Source: an uncultured Jannaschia sp.
Lineage (GTDB): Bacteria > Pseudomonadota > Alphaproteobacteria > Rhodobacterales > Rhodobacteraceae
Direction of reading: 5' to 3'
NCBI GenBank assembly: GCA_947494145.1
Contig: CANLTZ010000002.1
Span: forward strand, 124,001-188,000
Length of the DNA stretch: 64,000 nt
Position 1 is the first letter of the stretch; every line of letters begins with the position of its first letter. Of this stretch, positions 43,844 through 52,736 are shown one piece after another. The position numbers and the translations under genes were made by a program. The notes beneath the pieces are model-generated. The model made no database searches. It had not been told where the DNA came from and was given only the letters and a program-made list of their open reading frames with translations.

Positions 43844-45816
43844 TACGCGTCCTTCCGGTTCATGCGGTTTTCGATCAGGTCGTCGACTACGGCAGGCTCG
43901 GCCAGCGTCGACGTGTCGCCCAGGCTGCCGAAATCGTCCTCGGCGATCTTGCGCAGGATACGGCGCATGATCTTGCCCGAACGTGTCTTCGGCAGACCTG
44001 GGGACCACTGAATGAGATCGGGTTTGGCGATGGGTCCGATCTCGGTGCGGACCCAGACCTCAAGCTCTTTGCGAAGCTCGGGCGTGGGCTCAACGCCGTT
44101 CATCAGAGTCACGTAGGCATAGATGCCCTGGCCCTTGATATCATGGGGGTAGCCGACCACGGCGGCCTCGGCGACCTTAGCATGGGCGACCAGCGCGCTT
44201 TCCACTTCCGCCGTGCCCATCCGGTGGCCCGAGACGTTGATGACGTCGTCCACGCGGCCTGTGATCCAGTAATCGCCATCGGCATCCCGGCGGCAGCCGT
44301 CGCCGGTGAAGTAATAGCCCGGATATTGGCTGAAATAGGTCTGTTCGAACCGTTCGTGGTCGCCCCAAACGGTGCGCATCTGGGCAGGCCAACTGTCGGC
44401 AATGCACAGCACGCCTTCCACGTCGTTGCCTTCGATGACCACGGCGGATTGTGGGTCCAGCACCTCGGGCTTGATCCCGAAGAAGGGCTGCTGGGCCGAG
44501 CCAGGCTTCAACTCCGTCGCGCCGGGCAGGGGGGTCAGCAAGTGGCCGCCGGTTTCTGTCTGCCACCAGGTGTCAACGATGGGGCAGTTCCCCTTGCCGA
44601 CGATGTCGTTGTACCAGTTCCAAGCCTCGGGGTTGATGGGCTCGCCCACGGTGCCCAGGATGCGCAGGTCGCTCAGGTCATACTTCTCGACGAATTCGGG
44701 CCCCTTGCCCATCAGCGCGCGAATGGCCGTGGGCGCCGTGTAGAACTGGTTCACCTTGTGCTTTTCGCACACGGCCCAGAACCGTCCGGCATCGGGGTAA
44801 GTCGGCACGCCTTCGAACATGATGGTCGTGGCACCATTGGCCAGCGGGCCATAGACGATGTAGCTGTGGCCAGTGACCCAGCCCACATCCGCCGTGCACC
44901 AGAAAACGTCGCCATCGTGGTAGTCGAAGACCAATTCGTGGGTAAGCGCCGCATAGGCCAGATACCCGCCTGAGCTGTGGACCACGCCCTTGGGCTGGCC
45001 GGTGGAACCGGAGGTATAGAGGATGAACAGCGGGTCTTCGGCGTTCATCTCAGCAGGGGTCTGGTGGTCGTCGGCTTCCAGCCGCATTTCGTTGTAGTCG
45101 AAGTCGCGGCCATCGACCCAGGTCGTCTGTCCCCCGGTCCGCTTCACAACCAGCATCTTGCAGGGATGCATGACATGCAGCATCGCGGCGTCGGCATTCG
45201 ACTTCAATGGCGTCTCACGTCCGCCGCGCGGCGCGTAATCGGCGGTCACAACCAGCTTCGCGTCGCAGCCATTGATGCGTGCGGAGAGCGCGTCGGGCGA
45301 GAAACCCGCGAAGACGATGGAATGGATCGCCCCGATCCGGGCGCAGGCCAGCATGGCGTAGGCCGCTTCCGGGATCATAGGGAGGTATAGGATGACCCGG
45401 TCGCCCCGGCGCACGCCCAATTCTTCCATGATGTTGGCCATCCGGCAGACTTCGGCGTGAAGTTCCCGATAGGTGATGTGCTTGGCGGGGGTCTTTTCTG
45501 GATCATCGGGTTCCCAGATGATCGCCGTTTGATCGCCCCGGGTTTCCAAATGGCGGTCGATGCAATTGGCGGCCACGTTCAGCGTGCCGTCCTCGAACCA
45601 CTTGATCGACACCTGGCCGAGCGTGAAGTCCGTGTTCTTCACTTTGGTGAACGGCTTGATCCAGTCGAGCCTGCGACCCTGTTCGCCCCAATAAGCTTCG
45701 GGGTCGGAAATGGAGGCCGCGTAACTTGCTTTGTATCCGGCGGCATCGACGTGAGGTGTGATAGGCGCGCCGGTGCGATTAGAGACGTCTCCGGTGAGCG
45801 TTGTATCGTCTTTCAT
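43843..45816 (-). CDS. acs: acetate-CoA ligase (acetyl-CoA synthetase)
   Basis: Activates acetate with ATP and CoA to acetyl-CoA, AMP and pyrophosphate. The 657-residue ANL-family enzyme has the P-loop [17 protein letters not shown] (about residues 270-286), [24 protein letters not shown] near 415, YYFTGD...[32 protein letters not shown], and the regulatory acetylation site [11 protein letters not shown] near the C-terminus. Length is standard. A strong AGGAGGG precedes the ATG. It leads a reverse-strand run with adk, DUF4212 and a symporter, with the promoter in the 400-bp spacer upstream. Confidence 0.97.
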   Translation of the reverse strand: MKDDTTLTGDVSNRTGAPITPHVDAAGYKASYAASISDPEAYWGEQGRRLDWIKPFTKVKNTDFTLGQVSIKWFEDGTLNVAANCIDRHLETRGDQTAIIWEPDDPEKTPAKHITYRELHAEVCRMANIMEELGVRRGDRVILYLPMIPEAAYAMLACARIGAIHSIVFAGFSPDALSARINGCDAKLVVTADYAPRGGRETPLKSNADAAMLHVMHPCKMLVVKRTGGQTTWVDGRDFDYNEMRLEADDHQTPAEMNAEDPLFILYTSGSTGQPKGVVHSSGGYLAYAALTHELVFDYHDGDVFWCTADVGWVTGHSYIVYGPLANGATTIMFEGVPTYPDAGRFWAVCEKHKVNQFYTAPTAIRALMGKGPEFVEKYDLSDLRILGTVGEPINPEAWNWYNDIVGKGNCPIVDTWWQTETGGHLLTPLPGATELKPGSAQQPFFGIKPEVLDPQSAVVIEGNDVEGVLCIADSWPAQMRTVWGDHERFEQTYFSQYPGYYFTGDGCRRDADGDYWITGRVDDVINVSGHRMGTAEVESALVAHAKVAEAAVVGYPHDIKGQGIYAYVTLMNGVEPTPELRKELEVWVRTEIGPIAKPDLIQWSPGLPKTRSGKIMRRILRKIAEDDFGSLGDTSTLAEPAVVDDLIENRMNRKDA

Positions 45817-46196
45817 GAGCCCTCCTCCAGGATGCGATGGCGGGGCAACATGCTGCGCGAATGCTCGTCAGCGCCCCCCTGTAAAGAGCGTTACTGCTGG
45901 CATTTTGGAAAATCACCAGTTGACTGATTGAAAACGAATTTCCTGTAAACTTTTTCACCCGTAGCGCAAAAAGATGTAAAATTTTGATCGTGCGATCCGC
46001 TAACCTTCATTGTTTCCATGCTTTTTCCGATGCGTTTCGGTACCGTTGGTAAGCGAGGGAAAGGTCCGAATTGCTGCAAATCCGACATCCCTGACACCCC
46101 GCCTATGACTAAGGTCGGGGGGGTTCAAATTTGGCATTCCCGCCTTTGCATCGGGTCCGAAGGTCGGTCTAAGCTTACCTAAGGGCAAGAAAGCTG
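45817..46196. promoter_or_regulatory. AT-richer promoter region of acs
   Basis: About 380 bp without a supportable gene; short frames exist but lack ribosome sites or protein-like sequence. The part at 45890-46030 is distinctly AT-richer than surroundings, with AAAATTTT (45978-45985) and several A/T tracts. It most likely holds the acs promoter and regulator sites; no specific operator could be assigned. Confidence 0.5.
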
Positions 46197-46217
46197 AAAA
46201 AAGCGGCAGCTGCCCGC
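46197..46217 (-). terminator. terminator after cobD
   Basis: On the reverse strand, three bases after the cobD stop, a short GC-rich stem (GCGGGCAGCTGCCGC, reading 46217 to 46203) is followed by TTTTTT. The stem has a mismatch, so efficiency is uncertain, but place and U-run fit a rho-independent terminator for the DUF1636-cobC-cobD run. Confidence 0.65.
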
Positions 46218-46220
46218 GAC

Positions 46221-47132
46221 TCAGCCGAACCCGGCCAGGACCGAGGCAAAAATCGACAAAAACACAAGCCCAGCCCATGCCCGCCAGAGCACATCAACGG
46301 CGTCGTCGATATCTGCAGGCCCGGGGGCTTTGCGTCCCGTCGGGTTGATCCAGGGGAAGTCTCGGACCTCCCCTTCATAGCTGCGCGGGCCCGACAGGGC
46401 GACGCCCAGAACCGGGGCAATCGCCGCTTCTGGCCAGCCCGCATTGGGCGAGCGGTGCTGCCGCGCATCGTTGGGCACCCGCGCCCAATGATCCAGCGTG
46501 AATTGCGTGGCCACGATCAACAGCGCCGTCAGCCGCGCGGGCACCCAATTGAGCACATCGTCCAGCCGCGCCGCCGCCCAACCAAAGGCTTCGTGGCGCG
46601 GCGTGCGATGGCCGATCATGCTGTCCGCCGTATTCACCGCCTTGTAGGCCAGCATGGCAGGAAGGCCGCCGATGGCGAACCAGAAGGCGGGCGCGACGAC
46701 GCCGTCCGACAGGTTTTCCGCAGCGCTTTCGATGGCGGCACGCGCGATGTCGGGTTGTTCCATGGCGGAGGTGTCGCGCCCCACAATCAGCGAAACCGCG
46801 CGCCGTCCTTCCACCGTCGATTGCCGCAGCGCATCGGCCACGGCGCGGACATGTTGCACCAGGCTGCGTTGTGCCAATAGGATTGCCGCACCCAGCATCT
46901 CCAGCACTCCGAAATCGGGCAAGATGGCGATCGCCCACCCGATGGCCAGGGCGATGAGCACCAGCAGGGACACGGCGAAGGCACCCTTTGCCCTGCGGTA
47001 GCCGCCCGTGTTCAACCGATCATCCAGGTCTTCTACCGCGCGGCCAATCAACACCGCCGGGTGGGGATAGCGGGACCAGATGCGCTCCGGCTCGCCGAAG
47101 ACCGCATCAAGGATCAGCGCAAGGGTCAGCAC
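46221..47132 (-). CDS. cobD: adenosylcobinamide-phosphate synthase CobD/CbiB
   Basis: Attaches the aminopropanol phosphate arm to adenosylcobyric acid at the membrane. The 303-residue, multi-helix protein shows family features: DAVFGEPERIWSRYPHPAVLIGRAV near the start, SAAENLSDGVVAPAFWFAIGGLPAMLAYKAVNTADSMIGHRTPRHEAFGWAAARLDDVLNWVPAR (about residues 140-205), and NAGWPEAAIAPVLGVAL. No ATG is near; the GTG at 47132 overlaps the cobC stop by 7 bp and gives the expected N-terminus (VLTLALILDA). An alternative ATG at 47273 adds 47 residues inside cobC and is rejected. Confidence 0.95.
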   Translation of the reverse strand: MLTLALILDAVFGEPERIWSRYPHPAVLIGRAVEDLDDRLNTGGYRRAKGAFAVSLLVLIALAIGWAIAILPDFGVLEMLGAAILLAQRSLVQHVRAVADALRQSTVEGRRAVSLIVGRDTSAMEQPDIARAAIESAAENLSDGVVAPAFWFAIGGLPAMLAYKAVNTADSMIGHRTPRHEAFGWAAARLDDVLNWVPARLTALLIVATQFTLDHWARVPNDARQHRSPNAGWPEAAIAPVLGVALSGPRSYEGEVRDFPWINPTGRKAPGPADIDDAVDVLWRAWAGLVFLSIFASVLAGFG

Positions 47133-48076
47133 AAGGCCGCCTCCAACCGGGTCCAGCCATCCGACGGCGGCAGCCCGAGACGGACCCAGCTCTTGGAGTA
47201 GGGGAAGATGCGCGTCCAAATCCGCGCCTCCGCCAACTTGGCGTGAAACGCCTCGGCATTGCCCACGTCCCATGTCCGAAAAAGCGTGGTGCCCCCCACC
47301 AGTTTCCCGTGGGGGGCCATCAGCGCATCGAGCCGCGCGGCATCCGCAGCCAAACGTTCACGTGTGGTCTTCGCCCAGCGCAGGTCGTGCAGCGCGGCCG
47401 TTCCCACCGCCATGGCTGGCCCAGACACGGCCCAGGGCCCGATCGCCGCACGCAATGGCGCCAGCATTTCGGGGCGGCCAATGGCGAAGCCAAGCCGCAG
47501 CCCTGCCAATCCCCAGAATTTCCCGAACGAGGTTAGCACCAACACGCCCGGCTCAGCCGCCAGCCCGCGCAGCGATGCCTCTGGCGCCACATCGCCGAAG
47601 CTTTCGTCGATCACTGTGAAGGGCAGGGCGTCGGGCAGGTCGGCCCGCGTCCAGACGCGCCCATCGGGATTGTTGGGATTGACCAGCACATGGGGCGTGC
47701 CGGTAGCACCCGCGCCATGCAGGACGTCGAACCCATGGATGCGGAACGCGGCTTCATGTTCGTTATAGGTGGGCCAAGGGATGCAGACACGCCCCTTTGG
47801 CGCCAGCGCAGGCAACCCAGCAATAAGGGGTGAGGCGCCAGGGGCGGGCAACACGTCCACATCCTTCGGGATCTGCCAGAACCGCCGTGCCGCGCGGATC
47901 AGGTCGTCTTGTGCAAAGGCATCGGGCAATTCGGCCCAGGCTGTCTGCGGGATGTCCGGCAGCGGATAAGGTTCGGGGTTGATCCCGGTGGACAGGTCCA
48001 GCCAATCCGCGCGCGTGCCGCCCCAGCGCGTGCGCGCCGCATCGAGCCCGCCGCCATGGTCACGCGCGGCCTGCAT
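47126..48076 (-). CDS. cobC: L-threonine-O-3-phosphate decarboxylase / aminotransferase-like CobC
   Basis: PLP enzyme supplying (R)-1-amino-2-propanol phosphate for the corrin nucleotide arm. The 316-residue fold-type I protein shows WLDLSTGINPEPYP near residue 25, PGASPLIAGLPAL, NPNNPDGR (about 133-140), DESFGDVAPE and the PLP-lysine in SFGKFWGLAGLRLGF (about 183-197). The ATG at 48076 overlaps the upstream DUF1636 stop (ATGA); an upstream in-frame start at 48133 would lie inside that gene. Its stop overlaps cobD, so all three genes are translationally coupled. Confidence 0.93.
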   Translation of the reverse strand: MQAARDHGGGLDAARTRWGGTRADWLDLSTGINPEPYPLPDIPQTAWAELPDAFAQDDLIRAARRFWQIPKDVDVLPAPGASPLIAGLPALAPKGRVCIPWPTYNEHEAAFRIHGFDVLHGAGATGTPHVLVNPNNPDGRVWTRADLPDALPFTVIDESFGDVAPEASLRGLAAEPGVLVLTSFGKFWGLAGLRLGFAIGRPEMLAPLRAAIGPWAVSGPAMAVGTAALHDLRWAKTTRERLAADAARLDALMAPHGKLVGGTTLFRTWDVGNAEAFHAKLAEARIWTRIFPYSKSWVRLGLPPSDGWTRLEAALC

Positions 48077-48441
48077 CACGGGTCCAATGGCGGATGGCGC
48101 GTCACGAAGTGGCCCTTGATGGCTTGCGGCCATTCCCGGAACGGCACCACGCCGGTTTCAGCCCTGGAATGAAGCGTTGCATAGGCCACGATGCCTTCCG
48201 CCACGTCCGGCTCCGGATCGAAGCGGCCCAGCGTGTAGGCCATCTTGCCAGGGGATTGCAGCGTCACATTGCAGGCGCCCGCGCAGCCCATCAGGCAGGA
48301 ATGGCGTCGTGTGGTAATCCCTTCGACGCCATCGGCCGCCGTCTCGATCAGGGCGGCCAGCCGCTCGCCATCGGTGGCGCCCGAAGCGGCGTCCCAGCCG
48401 TCCCGTTTGCAGGTGTCGCAGATGGTGATCACGGTTGTCAT
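48076..48441 (-). CDS. DUF1636 thioredoxin-like iron-sulfur domain protein
   Basis: A 121-residue DUF1636 protein. Cysteines occur in the pattern CDTCKR near residue 9 and CLMGCAGAC (about 57-65), spaced as in thioredoxin-like [2Fe-2S] ferredoxins, the relationship usually proposed for the family. It commonly neighbours cobalamin genes, as here, but its step is not established. The ATG at 48441 gives MTTVITICDTC. It is the first gene of the coupled DUF1636-cobC-cobD run, 30 bp downstream of dispersed repeat copy B. Confidence 0.88.
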   Translation of the reverse strand: MTTVITICDTCKRDGWDAASGATDGERLAALIETAADGVEGITTRRHSCLMGCAGACNVTLQSPGKMAYTLGRFDPEPDVAEGIVAYATLHSRAETGVVPFREWPQAIKGHFVTRHPPLDP

Positions 48442-48471
48442 GTCGGGTCCCTTCGCAGTGTTTTCTGGCCT

Positions 48472-48583
48472 TAAAGCGGTTTTTGGAAAACCTGAATACG
48501 GTTTTGCGAAATACGCTTCGGCATCGCGTTGATGTTGCTTCGATGTCGGAGATTTCAAGCGGTTAAGCCTTTTCGGAAACGCC
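48472..48583. repeat. dispersed palindromic element, copy B (diverged)
   Basis: The left half (TAAAGCGGTTTTTGGAAAAC onward, to GATGTTGC near 48538) aligns well with copy A at 29201. The right half has diverged or been rearranged; only fragments such as TTTTCGGAAAC remain, so the end is approximate. It lies between the divergent DUF1636 and receiver-like genes. Confidence 0.7.
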
Positions 48584-48722
48584 TTGGTCCGAAGGTCGTT
48601 GTTTTGCGATCGGCGGGCTTCCGCCGGGGTTTTTCGGGACCAAAGGGGAATTAACCATCTGTTAAGAACCGGGGTGCACCCTGGCGTCAGGTCGGTTTCA
48701 TCCCCCTTCGGAGGAGCATGAT

Positions 48723-49133
48723 ATGACATATGAAAAAGACGAACGCCGTACTGTGCTTGCGGTCGGCGACTGCATTGACGAACCGGCGGATCGGGCTGCG
48801 CTAATGCGTGGGTTGTTCCGCCGTGGTCTGCACCTGGTGGAAGTGCCAGGGCAGGCTGAAGCACTGGCCTTTCTATTTGAAGCCGCGCCGGGTCTTGTCC
48901 TTATCGACCTTGGCCTGACCCGCGGCACGCCCATCGCGGTGGCTGACATGGCCGCCGAACGCTACCCGGACACGCCCGTTATCTTCGTGGCCGGTGGCGG
49001 CATGGTCTGGCACGATGTTGACACGCAGATGCGCAGCAACGTTGCGGCGCAGATACCACCGGGCATGTCCGCGCCGGATATGCTTGCTCTTATCGCGCAT
49101 CATGCGCAAAGCGGCGTCTTGCCCGAGTTCTGA
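48723..49133 (+). CDS. degenerate receiver-domain-like protein
   Basis: A 136-residue protein resembling a stand-alone response-regulator receiver: RTVLAVGDCIDEPADRAALMRGLFRRG, the phosphoacceptor-like LVLIDLGL (Asp62), then TPVIFVAGGG in place of the usual VI.LTA, and no clear conserved lysine near residue 110. It may be a pseudo-receiver acting without phosphorylation. A strong GGAGGAG precedes the ATG. It is a single gene between the divergent cobalamin run and the convergent glutathione-transferase gene. The family assignment is tentative. Confidence 0.65.
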   Translation: MTYEKDERRTVLAVGDCIDEPADRAALMRGLFRRGLHLVEVPGQAEALAFLFEAAPGLVLIDLGLTRGTPIAVADMAAERYPDTPVIFVAGGGMVWHDVDTQMRSNVAAQIPPGMSAPDMLALIAHHAQSGVLPEF

Positions 49134-49228
49134 TACCCAAGGGCCCGTGCGACGACGAAGTAGGCGGCGCAAACACATCTCGGGGACGGGCGGTAGGATC
49201 ATGCTGCCCGTGTCCATCTTTGCCGACC

Positions 49229-50239
49229 TCAGCGCGCGGCCAGCCCTTTGGGCAGCGCCGTATCCGGGCCCCGTCCATGGGGCGCGTCGAAATCCAGCAC
49301 TGGATTGATTGGAATGATGCGGTGCGGGTTAATGCTTTCGTGGCTGTAATGGTAGTGCCGCACGATATGCGCCATCCCCACCGTCTCGGCCACGCCGGGC
49401 ACTTGATACAATTCCCGCGTGAAGCCCCATAGGTTCGCGTAGTCGATCAGCCGTCGCCGGTTGCACTTGAAATGTAGGTGATAGACCGGGTCGAAGCGCA
49501 CCAACGTGGTGAAAAGCCGCCAATCCGCCTCGGTCAGGCTGTCGCCTGCCAAATAGCGCCGTTCGCCCAGCAGGTCTTCGAGCCAGTCCAGCGCGTCGAA
49601 CAAGGCGGTTACAGCCTCGTCATAGGCTGCCTGCGATGTGGCGAAGCCCGATTTGTAGACCCCGTTATTGACGTCCGAATAGACCCGCGCGTTGATCCGG
49701 TCGATCTCAGGGCGCAGCGCCTCGGGGTAGAAATCTAGGTCGTTCCCGGTCAGCCCGTCAAAGGCCGTGTTGAACATCCGAATGATTTCCGAGCTTTCGT
49801 TGGACACGATCGTGCCGGTCTGCTTGTCCCACAGCACTGGCACCGTCACGCGCCCCGACACGTCGGGTTTGGCGCGGGTATAGATGTCGCGCATGAAGGG
49901 CAGCCCGAATAGCTTGTCGCCCGTGGCACCGTCATCATCGGTCTCGAAGGTCCAGCCATCGGACATCATTTCCGAATGCACGACCGAGACGTCGATCAAG
50001 TCGTCCAGCCCCTTGAGCGCGCGAAAGATCAGGGCACGGTGAGCCCAGGGGCAGGCCAACGAGACATAAAGGTGATAGCGTCCGGCTTCCGCTTTGAACC
50101 CGCCCTCGCCAGACGGGCCGGGGCTGCCACCGGCAGTGATCCAGTTGCGGAAAGCTGCGGTAGAACGGACGAATTTCCCGCCCGATTTCTTCGTGTCGTA
50201 CCAGTCGTCGTGCCAGGTGCCTTCGATAAGCTGACCCAT
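49229..50239 (-). CDS. glutathionyl-hydroquinone reductase (YqjG/Xi-class GST)
   Basis: Uses glutathione to reduce glutathionyl-hydroquinones. The 336-residue Xi-class GST has the catalytic cysteine in LACPWAHRAL (Cys63), the family's VSVVHSEMMSDGWTF, TVPVLWDKQTGTIVSNESSEIIRMFN, and the late RRYLAGDSLTEADWRLFTTLVRFDPVYHLHFKCNRRR followed by HYHYSHESINPHRIIPINP. The ATG at 50239 gives MGQLIEGTWHDDWYDTK; a start at 50290 adds an unrelated segment. It is divergent from an MFS gene. Confidence 0.95.
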   Translation of the reverse strand: MGQLIEGTWHDDWYDTKKSGGKFVRSTAAFRNWITAGGSPGPSGEGGFKAEAGRYHLYVSLACPWAHRALIFRALKGLDDLIDVSVVHSEMMSDGWTFETDDDGATGDKLFGLPFMRDIYTRAKPDVSGRVTVPVLWDKQTGTIVSNESSEIIRMFNTAFDGLTGNDLDFYPEALRPEIDRINARVYSDVNNGVYKSGFATSQAAYDEAVTALFDALDWLEDLLGERRYLAGDSLTEADWRLFTTLVRFDPVYHLHFKCNRRRLIDYANLWGFTRELYQVPGVAETVGMAHIVRHYHYSHESINPHRIIPINPVLDFDAPHGRGPDTALPKGLAAR

Positions 50240-50340
50240 GGGAAATCTCCTTCGCGATTGCTGCAAACCTAGCCGATCCCTGCCAAGCATAAACCGCGCT
50301 TACCGCGCATTGATTGTGCGCGAGCGGCGAAAGCCCTTGA

Positions 50341-50358
50341 CCTCGACCATGGTCGAGG
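50341..50358. promoter_or_regulatory. 18-bp perfect palindrome, MerR/SoxR-like operator candidate
   Basis: CCTCGACCA/TGGTCGAGG is a perfect dyad. Preceded by a TTGA that completes a TTGACC -35-like element (50337-50342), it has the CCTCnA...TnGAGG form common to MerR-family operators. It lies before the MFS gene and about 100 bp from the divergent GST gene. No clear -10 element is at the spacing MerR promoters need, and no merR gene is in the window. Confidence 0.5.
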
Positions 50359-50390
50359 ATGCAGGCCGGTGTGGAATACGCCGAGGGAAG

Positions 50391-51641
50391 ATGCCCATGA
50401 CACCGATCCGCCGCCTCATCGCCGCCAGCGGCCTGACCAATCTGGGTGACGGCTTTACCGTATTGGCCTGGGCCTGGGTGGCGTCGGTACTGACGCGCGA
50501 TGCCCTGTTCATCGCGCTGGTGCCGGTGGCGGTTCGGCTGCCCTGGTTGTTGGGCGCCTTGCCTGCGGGCCTCATGGCGGATCGCTACGACCGCCGCCTG
50601 CTGGTGGCGGGGGCGGATGCCCTGCGCGTCTTGGCCTTCGGCGCCGTGGCCTTCCTGCTTTGGCACGCTGGGCCCTTGCCCGAGGCGCCGCCGGACGGCC
50701 TCTCCCGCCCGGATCTGATGGCCGTTCTGCTCGTCGCGGCGACCTTCGTGGGCTTTGCCGAGGTTCTGCGTGACAGCGCGGCTGCGGCCCTGTTGCCCAG
50801 CTTGGTAAACGACGCCCAGTTGGAACGCGCCAATGGCCGCCTGTGGTCGGTGGAGCTTGTGGGCAACGCCCTCCTGGGCCCGGCACTTGGGGCATTTCTG
50901 CTGGCCGTCAGCTTCGCGGCGCCCTTTGCCTCTGCCGCCGGGCTTTACCTTGCGGGCGGCCTGATCGTGTTGGGCTTGGCGGCGCCCCCGCGCCGCGCCG
51001 CACAGAGGCGACATTGGCGCGCCGAGTTGGGGGAGGGGCTCGACGTGCTGCGCGGTCAGCCGTTCCTGCGCCAATTGGTTTGGATCACGGCGGTCTGGAA
51101 CCTGTTGGCGGAGATGGCGCTGATTGCGCTTATCCTTCATGGGCAAGAAAACTTGGGCATGGGCGCACCGGCCTACGGCCTTGTCCTGGCGGCGGGTGCC
51201 TTGGGCGGTGTGTTTGGCGGCTGGGCAGGGGAGCACGTGGTCCGCCGCCTGGGTCCGGGCCGCATCGCCCAATTGGGCAGCCTTGGCGCCGTGCCTGCTT
51301 TCGTGCTTCTGGCCTATGCGCCGGGTCCTGTGGCAGCGGGCGCTGCGTTTTTCTTCTTCAACTTCATGGGATTGCTGTGGAACACGGTTTCAACCGCATA
51401 CCGGCAACGCCGCGTGCCCGACGACAAACGGGGCCGCGTCAACGCCATCTATCGCATGGCGTCCTGGGGCGCGGCACCACTGGGAATCTTCCTGTCCGGG
51501 GTTGTCGTGCGCCTGGCCGAAAGCGTGTTGGACCGGCCTGTTGCGCTGATCGTGCCGATCTTGATTGCCGCCGTCGGTATCGGGCTGCTGACACTGGCAA
51601 TCTGGAGGCGTTTGCATGCGGGGTTTGGTGCGAAGCCGTGA
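50391..51641 (+). CDS. MFS transporter, EntS/MFS_3-like
   Basis: A roughly 416-residue, 12-helix MFS carrier of the MFS_3 (enterobactin-exporter-like) type. The beginning (RRLIAASGLTNLGDGFTVLAWAWV), the motif-A loop (GLMADRYDRRLLVAGADALR, about residues 62-81), LPSLVNDAQLERANGRLWSVELVGNALLGPALGAFL and the C-terminal RRVPDDKRGRVNAIYRMASWGAAPLG are all typical. Substrate unknown. ATGs at 50391 and 50397 are both possible after GAGGGA. An 18-bp palindrome about 35 bp upstream suggests regulation. Confidence 0.87.
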   Translation: MPMTPIRRLIAASGLTNLGDGFTVLAWAWVASVLTRDALFIALVPVAVRLPWLLGALPAGLMADRYDRRLLVAGADALRVLAFGAVAFLLWHAGPLPEAPPDGLSRPDLMAVLLVAATFVGFAEVLRDSAAAALLPSLVNDAQLERANGRLWSVELVGNALLGPALGAFLLAVSFAAPFASAAGLYLAGGLIVLGLAAPPRRAAQRRHWRAELGEGLDVLRGQPFLRQLVWITAVWNLLAEMALIALILHGQENLGMGAPAYGLVLAAGALGGVFGGWAGEHVVRRLGPGRIAQLGSLGAVPAFVLLAYAPGPVAAGAAFFFFNFMGLLWNTVSTAYRQRRVPDDKRGRVNAIYRMASWGAAPLGIFLSGVVVRLAESVLDRPVALIVPILIAAVGIGLLTLAIWRRLHAGFGAKP

Positions 51642-51700
51642 AGGGCGGGGCTGGGTGCTTGCCGAAATCGGTTTTCAACAATGCTTGTCCGAAAGTCGCT

Positions 51701-52726
51701 TCAGCGAAACGTTCCCGCGACGCGCCCCAGCAACATGAATGCCCGCGCGGTCCGCGTGTTGGCGAAGCGCATCAACTCGCCATCCGTGGCCCCTTCCGCG
51801 AAAGCCGGAAAGACCTGTCCGAAGGTGCGCAGGAAATGGTGGATCGCGTCACGAAAGACGGAGTCCTCTCGCATCCGGGTGCCGGCCAGCGCCAAAGACG
51901 ACCGGTCGCGGATGCCGCCCAAAGCTGCCACATCTGGCCCGTGGGTGCCGTCCGCGAACAGTCGCCAGGTGGCTGGATCAGCGCGATGTACCGTCAGATC
52001 ATCCACATAGATACCGTCCTGAGACAGCAAGGTCAGCACATCTTGCGAGGCCTTCACCAACTGTCCGGTGGGGTGATGTTCGAGTGCCGCGCGCAGCACG
52101 CGGAAGCCTTCCTGATCGCGCTCGTTCTCAGGGAAGTTCAGCGCTCGGATGAAGTCATCTGGGGGCAAAGGCTCGGTCCCCGGCGGGGCGTCGAGGTCCA
52201 GTGCCAGCGTCGGCTGCGGCGCCTCTATCGGAGCGGGCCGCGCGGGCGCGTTCAGCACCGCTTCCTTGGCCGGACTGTTGAGTGCGGCCACCTCGGCACC
52301 CAATACGGCCTGGGCGCGCACGACCTCGTCGATCTTGTCTTCCATCGCCTGGCGCAGCGTTGCCGTTCCGGTCTGCTGGCTGTCGATGTAGCTCATGCGC
52401 ATGGCGTCGATGGCGGCCTGCAAGCGGCTGCTTTCCTCGCGCATGGTTCGCGCCGTTCGCGCCGCCGACGCGGCCACCCAGATCAGCGCCAAGGGCAGGA
52501 AGATGCCCAGGATCGTCATCACGAAGGTCAGAGGGTCGGCGCGCGACAGGCGAACGTCATCGCCGCTCATGTTCAAAAAGAACCAGCCCACAAGGCCCAG
52601 CCATGACAGGCTCAACACCAAAGCAGCCACCTCGATGCCGGATATACCTGGCTCGCGCGTGCGCGGTGGAAGTGCAGGCGGCAATACTGGTCTGGAACGC
52701 TCCGTCCTGCTGACGCTGTCCGGCAT
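51701..52726 (-). CDS. hypothetical two-helix membrane protein
   Basis: A 341-residue protein with a Pro-rich start, two transmembrane helices (about 31-52 and 67-86), a predicted coiled-coil region (about residues 90-150, RMREESSRLQAAIDAMRMSY...) and a soluble C-terminal domain with no named family. Comparable proteins occur in Rhodobacteraceae next to greA, but no function is known. Its start is 10 bp downstream of greA on the same strand, so the two may be cotranscribed. Confidence 0.8.
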   Translation of the reverse strand: MPDSVSRTERSRPVLPPALPPRTREPGISGIEVAALVLSLSWLGLVGWFFLNMSGDDVRLSRADPLTFVMTILGIFLPLALIWVAASAARTARTMREESSRLQAAIDAMRMSYIDSQQTGTATLRQAMEDKIDEVVRAQAVLGAEVAALNSPAKEAVLNAPARPAPIEAPQPTLALDLDAPPGTEPLPPDDFIRALNFPENERDQEGFRVLRAALEHHPTGQLVKASQDVLTLLSQDGIYVDDLTVHRADPATWRLFADGTHGPDVAALGGIRDRSSLALAGTRMREDSVFRDAIHHFLRTFGQVFPAFAEGATDGELMRFANTRTARAFMLLGRVAGTFR

Positions 52727-52736
52727 GGTCGGGTCC

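Noticed and set aside
45891-46097. 68-residue reverse frame upstream of acs
   Set aside because: No ribosome-binding site, unnatural composition, and it lies in the AT-richer promoter region.
46110-46145. GGTTCAAAT resembling a tRNA T-loop
   Set aside because: No acceptor stem, D-arm or anticodon arm can be formed around it.
48442-48864. Upstream extension of the DUF1636 frame
   Set aside because: It crosses repeat copy B and the receiver-like gene; the DUF1636 domain starts at 48441.
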